Assembly: GCF_964019385.1 (NCBI RefSeq)
Contig: NC_088643.1
Span: 80,565,199-80,629,198 of the forward strand
Direction of reading: 5' to 3'
DNA: 64,000 bases
Source: Sycon ciliatum
Lineage: Eukaryota; Porifera; Calcarea; Leucosolenida; Sycettidae
This document shows, one piece after another, positions 1-10,000 of this stretch. Under the pieces are notes generated by a model. That model saw only the letters and a program-made list of their open reading frames with translations. It made no database searches and was not told where the DNA came from. Numbering within the stretch: the first letter of the stretch is position 1; each line of letters starts with the position of its first letter. The position numbers and the translations under genes are program-made.

Positions 1-488
1 GAGATATTCGGTTGGATACGCCCAAGTGAAAACTACGATTATAATGCACACACATGCAGGGTCACAAGCAGGATTTTTGCTAGCCAACCATGTACAGAAT
101 TCAGTGAAATTCAGTGCCGGACATAGGCAAACTATTGATTCGACAAGGAACCGCTGGTAAGCGCCTGCCATGGTGTGCACACAATTTCCTTATTCGGAGA
201 TGATGCTATGCTACCAGCACCCACTTATGGCACCAGTACAGGCAGCAGCCCCAGCACCAGTACAGGTAGTAGCCCCAACAAACAATGTAAGAGGTGTTCA
301 ACTGTACAGGTAGAGTATGGGGGTCTTGGTGCGCTATTTGGGATTTCAAACTAATTGCTGGCAGTCCAATGCAACTGTCAGGTAATCAGTTGGGCCGGTG
401 CTGCCTCCCCCCCCCCCCCCCCCCCACCCACACCACACACACAGAGTGGAGCATTGTCAATGTTTCAGCCGATCCACCAGGAACATAC

Positions 489-3400
489 TTGCAGTAAAAC
501 ATCTTGTAGTTCACGCTTCTTCTTCGCAATCCTTTCTTCTGCTCTGCGCTTCTCTTCCTGGAAAAGAAGGAGCATTGAGTGGAGAAAGCAGAGTCACAAA
601 GACCAGGGTGAAGCAATGCAGCAAATATGAAAGTATTCACATTCTGAAGTAAAGATAAATCGGACAAGCAGTTGTACCTGCATTGTACATGAATTTCTTA
701 GCAGGCTGTGTGGTGCAGACTTGTACAGCCTCACAGACAGCCTAAGCGAGAAGGCAATCAAGCTGCTGTGAGGGAGACAAATAGTATTTTATAGGAACTC
801 CACTTCAAAGGAGAAAGGGCAATGCCAACCAAAAGCTTAAAATACAAGTCAAACTGTACAAAATAGTGGTAGCGACCTCTGCGATAATTCTCCAAGGAAG
901 TTGGTGGGGAGCAACCAACTTCCTTACAAGCCAAACTGATGAATAAATACGAAAGCAAAGCAAATACAAACGCTGGATTATCGTATTCTCCGGTGAATAA
1001 GCCCCCCCCCCCCCAATTTCTTGCCACAGAATTAATTAGATCATCGGAGTATAAGCCGCATCCCCATTATTTCGGGTGAAATTTGAGTGTTCAAAGTGCG
1101 GCTAATACTCGGAAAATATGGTAGATAAATACACAAAAAGAAAAGCTAAATACAACCCACCTACCTCAAGCTTGGCACATTCACTAGCAGAATTCGTCGG
1201 GAGGCCTATCCATCTGATCTCTTTCTTCTCTTTGGCAATAATGTGAATAGCCATTAGCACATTCAATGCATCGTACACTCTCCGGCGAATGTTCTTCTGG
1301 TCAAAGCCCTGCTGGAAAGGCACAGATCAGACAGAATGAACAATAAAACAAGTACTTGTAACAATGAATGCCCATGCCACCGTAGACAGACAATTAGGAG
1401 CATACCAGTACACCAACATCAGGTGACCAGTACGCAGGAGTTGTATAGTGCTGCTGAATGAAATCCGATCAAGTGAATCAATGCTGTGCCAGGTGCCGTG
1501 CAGCCTCAGACCTGCAGACATTGGACTGTGCCCTGGTGCAGCGTGCTAGCTCTTCATGGAGCGGAATGTATTGAGCCCAACTGTACAGGACTGATCCTTA
1601 TCACTGTGAATGTTTGTTTTATATTAAAATGTATAAATCTCCCTCTTTGTGTGGAAGGCTCTGCCCTATATGGGTATTGAGCACTCTTCGGACAGTGGAG
1701 CACGCTACTGGATTACGTAAATGTATAAATAAGAAGAGCTTTCATTCAGAGCAAGAGTATGTAACCCCCAAGGGTGTGCAACTCCTTCACACAGTGCTGC
1801 CCCAGAAGAATTAAGCTAACGTAATTTTTATGACACAATGCTCCTCGCACGAGTAATTTACGACGTTTGTACTGGGCGCAAACCCATCACACATGTTTCT
1901 TTGCACTGATTTGTACACGATCAAATGGGGAGTCGTCCACCACAGGTCCAGGATACGCCTGATATTAAATACGGGTAGAATGCGCTTGCATCATAAAATT
2001 ACATCAACTTGAAATTCTGTCGAAACAGCACTGATAGCGGAGAGTTGCACACTCTTGGGGGTTATGTACATGTACTCTTGTTCAGATCTAGAGCCATTCA
2101 AATACTGAAACTCAGATGTCAAAATTAATGTAAACGTGACAAGGGCACACTCGCATACCTGTTCACCAGTCAGTCCTTGTCTCTCTTCCTGAACTTCTTG
2201 GACAAGCTCATCGGCCACCTGTCAGACAGAAAACAAAAGAACGGAGCAAGAGTAGAAAGAAATCAGACAGGCGCACAGAGAAAAGGAGAGAAAAAATTTG
2301 ATGACTTTTCCCGTTTGCATCGTTCCCTCAAACCAATGAAGAAATTGATGATGCAGAATTGTCTGTAATCTTCTGTACAGCCCCGGAAGCAAACTATTTT
2401 CTCTACACTAACAGTGATTGGGGAGACGTTCAGGAAACGAAAAATTTAATCACACACAGTAAAAATATTGCCGGTTTCAATACTCAGTTAACTAGAATAA
2501 ATAAAAAAAATTCATACGCCTTTGTTGACCCAATCCGATCACCGGTGCACACATGGGAACGTAGCACAGAAAGTCAGAACAGTCCAATACAAACACACCT
2601 CAGCCATACGCACACCGACGTTACGGGCACTTCGGTCTACCAGGCACCCTTTGGCCGAGTTTTAGTAGAAACATCACCACTCTTTCGTCACTGTTCATGG
2701 AATTAGCGACGTCCTATGCCATATAATTATCTGGCGGTTCCCCATCAACAAGCAATTCAGAGTTCCGGACATTTCAAATTTACGGGCAGTGCCCAGTCCT
2801 GGATCGCCCGGGTAAACAACATATGAATGTACACCATATTTTCCGGAGTGTTACCCTTTTCAGGCCCAAAATTCATATTTACGTTAACATCCAGAGTATA
2901 AGCACGTAAGACTGTGAATTATTCGGCCAATCCGAACTTAATATTCCACGGCAACAAATATCAGATCAGACCAGTTTTTCAGGTGCCGGTACACTGTAGG
3001 TACAAGGCGTTACCAGTGGTTCAAAAGTTGAGAAAAACATGACTGACGTTTTACCAAACATTTCCTAGTTTGTCCTTTACTCAAAACTGACGTGCAATGA
3101 TGGATTGCAATATTAGCAAAAGTAGATGAATGACACTATACATGCACGGAGCGCTGCAACGCTGGTTGATTCACATTCAGCGTTGGAAGTCTAAGTCGCA
3201 GCGGCGACTTTAGAGCTTTGTAAGATGTGTTTACTTTAAACACATAAGTGACAAGTGATGAAAATCACTTGACACCCTCAGTATGCAGGCAAACGCAACT
3301 ACTTTCCCGTGATGGTGTGTATGCGCTATGCAGCCTGAAAGAAACAAGCTACTGTTTCTATGGTACAGACATGAGGACGAAAAACTACAAACTTGAAATC

Positions 3401-4734
3401 TGGGGAACTAGCCGGTTGGAATTTGACCACATTGGGACAAAAGTTTGCTCCCAACATCACAGGCACGTGCCAACGGAATGTGCTACCAACCCCACAGGAA
3501 TTCTGCAGGCGCCGTTCACTGTAAATACTCCTGCTAAAATAAAGCGACATGATGCAATCACCAAGGTGATCGCTGGCATGGCATGCGAATCATGTCTTAA
3601 AAGACCTTTGTAGGTCGAATCAATCATACCAGTGAGCACCCACTGCACATGATCCATACACACACCTTGGTCCTTGGTAACACTGTCATTAAATGGTCAC
3701 GTGTCCCCTGTGCAGGGGTCGACAGCACTGAGTTCAGCATTGGATCCAGAAACGCCGTTCTACTTCCTGGACAGGAAATTAGCACAGCTATGCAGGTCGA
3801 AACCACGGGATGACTTGCAGCAGCGACCACAGCCGAGACAATGCGCTCTGCAGCAGGGCAGGGCAACCCGCTGTTTCCGGACCGAGTCTGCCGATGCCAC
3901 AGCCGAGACCGACGCCACTTCAGCAGCCGAGTTGGAGAGACACTTATGCGAAGCTAGCCCGCCAGCACTCAAGAACCATCTCCCGCACGCATTACATAGT
4001 CGGCTGCCGGACTGCTCAGATATGGGCTTCCTCCTCTCGGCCAGGCACTTGTGGCGATTCTTGTATTTCTGGTGGGCGAAAGTACGCTGGCAGACATCGC
4101 AGAGCACAGAAGTGTCACGCTGAGCCGATCGCGGTACTGGTTGAGCGGAATACGCACTGCGCCATTTCCCACGCTCCTGGGCGAGGTCGTACCATTCCGT
4201 GTGGTCGATGTTCACTGCGGAGAGGTCAGCTCTGACAGAGTCTCGCCACCGTTTCCGAGGACCGCAAGCCGGCCTCGGCGGAAGGAGCGCACCAAACAGG
4301 AGCTGGCGCGGAGTTCTATCGCCGTCCATCCTAGCTAGATGGCCTAGCCACTCCAGACGGCGGCGAAGAACACGTGTGGTAATATCCACTGGATCTCGAC
4401 GATTCCAGGCCTCCAGAATGGTCTTCCTGTTGATGTGGAAGTCCCAGGTGTCTCTTCTACCGAGGGCTAAGATTGCGGAAATGCAGCGAAGATGGAAGGC
4501 GGACAGCGCCGCAAGCTCGCTTTTTAGTGGTACCCAACACTCCGCTCCGTAAAGGAGAAGATCTACGGAAGGCCTATGATTCCGTCACCCGTAAGTGCAT
4601 GTGGGAAATTCTCCGGAAGGCGGGCGTACCTGACAAGCTGGTTACCATTATCAGCTCATTTCATACCTCTATGTCTGCAAACCTGTCGATCCCGGGCATC
4701 GAGGCCGAGCCTATTGAGGTGCAAAATGGCCTTC

Positions 4735-4769
<35 letters not shown>

Positions 4770-5841
4770 GTACCTACCTCATTGTACGTAGTTTTGCCTT
4801 TCTGACGGACCTTCTCACACACTTTCGTGCTAAATAGCTTCAGGCCCTTTTGCTTTTCTACTGTTTGACCTCTGCCACCAGAACCACCTCCTCGTCGACT
4901 ACTGTAATAGCACACAATCAAATCAAATGACATACAGACACCACACAAACACACCCACTCTTGAATGAGCAACTTGAGGGGATTTGACAGTAAATTTTGG
5001 AAATACTGCCACCAAAGATTTCCTCTTTTTGGCTTAGATCCAAAAGCCGTATTGATAGCTCATTTATGCTACTGGCATGGACAACTTTATTATAAATACA
5101 CGTCAGCGTGTGTAGCAGTAGTGTGCTGATTCATGGCATATCAACTTCAAGAACTCCGTTAACTCCATCCTCTGGATCAATGGATGAATTATGCCTCGAA
5201 GCAAGAGTACATAACCGCCAAGAGTGTGCAACTCCAGCTAGGGGGTCTGCGACGGCAGAACTTCACATCGCGCGACAAACACGTACACATTATTTGCACC
5301 CCATGCATGATGTGTACTCTTGATACAGGGTAATACGCTTTGGGTTCAACTCTCTTGTGGTCACTTTACACTGTTTGCCAGCGTAACCTTTTGAACAATG
5401 TCACGTGATTTGAAGTTCTGCTGTCACAGTCTCGCAGCATTGTATAGAAGTTGTGCAGCCAGTTACACACCCTTGGGGCTATGTTCTCTTGATCATAAGT
5501 TATTGTGATTGGGAAGTGTTGCCGCCAAATCAAAAGGTCACTGCACGTACAGCCTGCAGGACCTGTCGGCATGCATGCATGTAGATACTAAAAATGCGTA
5601 CATGCGTATATCCTGTATTATGGCGCATGCATACAGCATGCACATGCTAGGTGTGTACAAGAACATGGACATGCGACGACGGAAAGGTGGTGGAATCGAG
5701 ATCAAGAACTTGATGGCAGAAAAACAAAGTTAGCAACTGAGATCATGGTGATGCTGAGCAATTGAAATTGTCTCATCACCAACTGATCCACTTGATTTAT
5801 TACCTGACAGCCGCGGCAGCCCTTGCAGGTGTTGTAGGCAT
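489..5841 (-). CDS. TFDP1: Transcription factor DP (E2F dimerisation partner), partial, 5 exons
   Basis: DP proteins bind DNA as heterodimers with E2F and control G1/S genes in the nucleus. Exons on the minus strand: 5804-5841 (tentative, starts ATG), 4778-4901, 2159-2218, 1165-1311 and 489-557. Every junction has GT-AG and the phases agree (2,0,0,0). The exons read [19 protein letters not shown], then [12 protein letters not shown], then [16 protein letters not shown] followed by [19 protein letters not shown], then the start of the coiled coil ([18 protein letters not shown]). This is the winged-helix DNA-binding domain of DP with its RRVYD motif, followed by the dimerisation helix. The C-terminal DP domain would lie left of the window. 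Exon 1165-1311 has a tandem CAGCAG acceptor, so Gln at its start is optional. The 5' exon is the weakest part: only splice phase supports it. Orthology to TFDP1 versus TFDP2 cannot be decided; an invertebrate probably has one DP gene. Confidence 0.9.
558..978. other. TFDP intron, no gene seen
   Basis: Intron between the coiled-coil exon and the DNA-binding exon. I see no coding signal here. A poly-C run at about 408-425 lies just beyond the 489 exon. Confidence 0.5.
979..1123. mobile_element. MITE (family D), copy 1
   Basis: The ends are imperfect inverted repeats: TATCGTATTCTCCGG on the left and the complement of GGCTAATACTCGGAAAATATGG on the right, with a poly-C run inside. A second copy with the same ends lies at 55291-55477. 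There is no coding capacity. It sits in a TFDP intron. Confidence 0.5.
1750..2081. mobile_element. MITE (family H), copy 1
   Basis: The left end reads GCAAGAGTATGTAACCCCCA and continues AGGGTGTGCAACTCC; the right end carries the inverted version, GAGTTGCACACTCTTGGGGG then TTATGTAC and ACTCTTG. The termini are about 38 bp. A second copy with the same termini is at 5200-5492. Both are in TFDP introns and neither codes for protein. Confidence 0.6.
2219..3759. other. TFDP intron, no gene seen
   Basis: Part of the 2.6 kb TFDP intron. It has a partial end resembling MITE family D near 2843 (CATATTTTCCGGAGTGTTA). The 121-codon frame at 3248-3613 has no recognisable domain and I take it as chance. 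Confidence 0.4.
3760..4558 (-). mobile_element. LINE ORF2 C-terminal fragment with zinc fingers
   Basis: The minus-strand reading runs from [15 protein letters not shown] through [27 protein letters not shown] and [12 protein letters not shown], the typical end of a LINE ORF2 after the RT domain. It is followed by three Cys-rich fingers ([32 protein letters not shown]) and a stop at 3760-3762. The RT core is missing. A related C-terminus is at 56480-56897. It joins an RT fragment of the opposite strand at about 4559. Confidence 0.85.
4560..4737 (+). mobile_element. LINE RT fragment, inverted relative to its neighbour
   Basis: The plus-strand frame reads [36 protein letters not shown] and EVQNGLR. 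This is LINE RT motif A with the following region, stopping just before the QGC motif. It lies head to head with the minus-strand fragment 3760-4558, as expected for a 5' inversion (twin priming) with loss of the segment between. A CA microsatellite begins directly at its outer end. Confidence 0.75.
4736..4767. repeat. (CA)n microsatellite beside a splice donor
   Basis: About 16 CA units. On the TFDP transcript this is a UG repeat that starts about 12 nt after the donor at 4777. Confidence 0.95.
5200..5492. mobile_element. MITE (family H), copy 2
   Basis: The left end is GCAAGAGTACATAACCGCCA then AGAGTGTGCAACTCC. The right end is the inverted form (GTTGTGCAGCCAGTTACACA then CCCTTGGGGCTATGTTCTCT). 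It is more diverged than copy 1 at 1750-2081. A secondary inverted pair, CAGAACTTCA and TGAAGTTCTG, lies inside. Confidence 0.55.
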
Positions 5842-6538
5842 CTAGATATCACAACACATGATTTGACAGGAAACACAATAATATTATTTCTTCTTCAAAT
5901 TTCAGTACAATACTACCGGTATGTCAATAGATGAGAAAATATCTCGATCGAGAATCGACCAAAGATCCATCGGGGTAAATTACCACTTCACGTGGAACGC
6001 CTATCTTGAAAGGACATCAGATCAAACAGCTACGCACTTTCTACACTACCAGCGACCTTTTCGTACTTACCGAAGGGTAACCTGCGAGGTTTCCCGTCGC
6101 CATCCTCACCTCAGGTCTGCGCCCTTACTACGTTGTCCACAATACGTCCTCAAATTCTACATGAAAACTGAGGGGGACCCAGTGACAACACAAGGATAGA
6201 CAACCGTCGAGATCCGCGACGGCAAAAGCCCAAACTTTCGTTTGCGTCCTGCATGAGAAACAGTGTAGCATTTCAGCTTCCTTTGCCAGATCATAATTTT
6301 CGCATTTTCGAATGTGCCGCCAGGGTGTGAGGTAATTATTTTGGGGGGTTGCCAAGAGTGACGAAAGACGCTATCGAACGCATCCTAGAGTAGATATCCT
6401 GACTACTTCTCTCGAGTCATACACGGCTACACAGACATACATCCAGCCGAGCCGAGCTAAAAAAGCTAGCCTCAGCTCAGTACCCGCGTACCGTACCGGT
6501 GCACTCCGTACTGAACTAAATTCGAAAAGTAATAATTA

Positions 6539-6909
6539 GGCCAAACTAAAGAAGGTGTGTGGTTCGACTCACCCGACCGACCGTACAATTTCAGCCCGAC
6601 CGTAACTTTTTTTCGGCGGGCTATCGTGTGACTGACGTACGTGGACTGAACACGTCCACGTCTACGTGCTGTGCGGCGTGAGTCTGCGGACGCAGGCGGC
6701 TCCTTTTGGACTTGACTTGTAGTTGTACTGCAGTGCAGTGCAGTGAGTGGTACGACTGCTGCCTTGTGCTGGTAGTAGAGTCTACTCGATACGCGTATAC
6801 AGTGTATTTACATGTACTAAAAATATATATTAAAAAAAAAAAATCCGCCCGCCCGCCCGTAAAAAAAATGTCCATGTTAGTCGAACCACACACCTTCTTT
6901 AGTTTGGCC
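6539..6909. mobile_element. MITE (family F) with perfect 30-bp terminal inverted repeats
   Basis: GGCCAAACTAAAGAAGGTGT plus GTGGTTCGAC (6539-6568) is repeated exactly in inverse orientation at 6880-6909. The interior is GC-rich, with a T run next to CGGCGGG on one side and CCCGCCCGCCCG next to an A run on the other. No protein is encoded. It ends 104 bp upstream of the SMIM8 ATG, so it probably overlaps the promoter or 5' UTR of that gene. Confidence 0.75.
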
Positions 6910-7012
6910 TTATTAGTTTGTTTTGATTTTCACTCGGATATCACCAGCTGAAGTTTGCCTCCAGGCTTTGTTCCAAGCAAGGTATTGATTTTCCTAGCGT
7001 GTTTGTGATAAA

Positions 7013-10000
7013 ATGGGAGGCGATAAAAGCAATCAAACATCTGAGCCCCGGACGAATACCAACTGGCGTGAAGCTGCGAGGAGAGAATCAACTCCCTTCT
7101 TTCGTGTTGTCAACTTCGAGCTTTTCGCTAGACCGGTGAGTTTCCTTCTTACCAGATCAGCCAGATAGAGATTCCAAAATACCCATTTGTCACTATCACT
7201 ATCAGCTGCGTCTGCAATCGGGTTTTTGGTATCGTACTAGCTACCATAACTCCACAAGGAACTAATTAATTAGTGATAATATGGGCCTACAGTCCATTTC
7301 AAAACTATAGACGCGTAGATCTACCTAGGCAAAAACCGTTATGCCAGCATCTATACCACATAAAATCTGTGATCACTTTGTGCATAATTTTTTCCAAATT
7401 GGGCGTCTGTTATCCAATCCTTTAGAAACTATATGAGAGTAATTGTGGAGCGATTCTGAGCAATATTCCGAAAACTATTCTCAAAAGGTTCCAGCCAAAT
7501 TTGAAATATTTCAAAAACCCTACGCGTCTATAGTTTTGAAATGCACTGTAGTAGTATGGCATCACATTAAATTTTCACATTAAAAAAGAAAACAGAGTAG
7601 GATCCGAATCTACATGTATTTCGAACGAGGTGTGTAGTGTTTCTGCACTGTCTGTACGACTACACCCAATATTCATTTAGTGATTTACTACTAATCCACT
7701 GTTCACTACAATGCTATTTGTGGCTGAAGCCCAACTTTGCGTATTGGAGAAATGCGCTCTGATATGACAAAGAAAAAAGGGGAAGTACTGAGTATACCCT
7801 AAAAATCAAATTTTCACCAGTTATAGTCTTCGGGGTGCTGAGTCGAATGGTCTTGGTCCGATTATTCCCAATCGAACACGGTTGAGTAAGCAGTCACTCG
7901 TGCGTACACCAGTCGCCTGGTCACCGTGCCGGCAGACTACAACTTTCACACCGAGGTTCAACTCGAATGACAGGAACGCGCTCCAACAGGCTGTTAGTTG
8001 TAGCCTGCGGAAACGGTGACCAGGTAACTGGTGTACGCATGAGCACGTGACTGCTTACTCAACCGTGGTCGATTGGGAATAAGGGCCAAACGCTGCATCG
8101 CAGCCTTTTCGGACCAAAACCAGTCGACTCAGCGTCCAAAAGACTACAACATATGGGCCAATTGCAGTCGTCCGTGCTTTTATAAGAACAAAATGGCGCC
8201 TTTAGTGACATTTTGCATACAACTCCCCATCTAGTAGGGCGCATTCACCCAGTTTCGGTGGAAGTGGCGATTTCGATTGGGAATAAAGGTGAAAGGGAGT
8301 GTCTCAGCTTCCTCGGGCGTAGGATTCAGATGAAAGGCAATTTGATATCGGTTTGAATGGCATATCTCTCGCTTGCATACGATAAGCCAAACTTGCCAAA
8401 TCACCAATAGGCCGTCGAAGCCTGACGTCACAGCTTCTTGACAACGCGTAGTTACTTGGCCAAGTGGTGACAAACAAAAGTCGCGTCACCTGCACTTGTC
8501 GTGTTTCCAGTGGCAGCAGCATGCTGTGAACACAGGTTCAGCATCATTTTGACTGAGGAGCGCGCGAGCGAGACTATTTTCAAATATACTGCTACTTGTC
8601 GCCGAGTTTGTAGTTTTCGCTTTGTAGAGAAGGAAAGGCCGTAGCTAATTTTTTGCTTGGCCACTGCTGTGCCTGTACTGGCGTTCGGCTTTACATGTAG
8701 TCGCCGGCCAAGAAGCAATGATGGGTGTCTCTGTTATTTCTATCGCAGCGATCGCTGATTTCTTTTAGTTCTGAGACCAACCAACTCTGGGCTCGTTTCC
8801 TTGTCCAGCGGCAAGCGAAAATCAGAACTCCTATCTCTCAGGTGCTGGTGAACACTCAGCAGGAAAACACCGCACAATGGCTTGAGAGCGAAGGAGAAAC
8901 TTCTTGAAGTAAAACAAAATTTGAAGTCGCGACCTTGCACCAGTGCGCCCCAGTCAAAGTGATGCCGTGACCGCTGGAAACACGACAAGTGCAGGTGACG
9001 CGACTTTTGTTTGTCACCACTTGGCCTTGTACCTACAAGTTTTCAGGCAGTGTGACGTAGGCACTTCGACAACCTATTGTATGATCACGTTGCCATAGCG
9101 ACCAGCACAGTGATGACGCACGTTCTGCTTAGCTTCGTGAGAGAGAGAAGATCGATCACTGCAGAATTTGGTCATTTTCAATTGTCTCATTGTATTCACA
9201 ATGTCAAAGAAGTGCTGTGTTCAATGGTGTTAGTGCCGTGAACTGTTTATTAGTAGTTCTCCGTTGTGCACTGGGACTTGACACCGACAGGAGAAAGCTG
9301 GAGTGCGGAGACATCAGCAGACAAGCGAAAAGTGACGAACAAAGTGCTGAAATCTTGGTTGAGACAGATCAGAAGTTCAGCGTTTACCCCAACCAAGGAC
9401 CATGCCGTTTGCTCTTTCCAGTTCCTGAGGATGGGCGTGATGCTTTCTGGCGACTCTCCTATCTCTCGTAACATCTTCTGAAGCCAGGTGAGACGACGGG
9501 TGGTGGAGATTGACAAACGTAATGCCGTACTTTTTTGAAAGTTTGCTGAAAAGTTTCTCAGGAGAGAAGGTGAATACCAAGCATCTTCTCCTAGAGGAAC
9601 CATTTCCTAGGCTACAGTCAGCCTAGGAAAATGCAGGAGAAGGACGATAAACAGTTCACGGCACTAACAGCATTGAACACAGCACTTCTTTCACATCGTG
9701 AATACAATAAGACAATTGAAAATGACCAAATTCTGCAGTGATCAGCCTTCTCTCTCACGAAGCTAAGCAGAACGTGCGTCATCACTGTGCTGGTCCCTAT
9801 GGCAACGTGATCATACAATTGGCGATTTGGCAAGTTTGGCTTATCGTATGCAAGCGAGAGATATGCCATTCGAACCGACATCATTAACGAGAGAGCTTGG
9901 AAGCTCAGGGCCCTACGCTATGCTTTTTTGCCTTGATGACCTAGACAAAAAAAAAGCATAGGGATGTTATAAATTCTTTAAAAAATTCCTTTTTTTTAGA

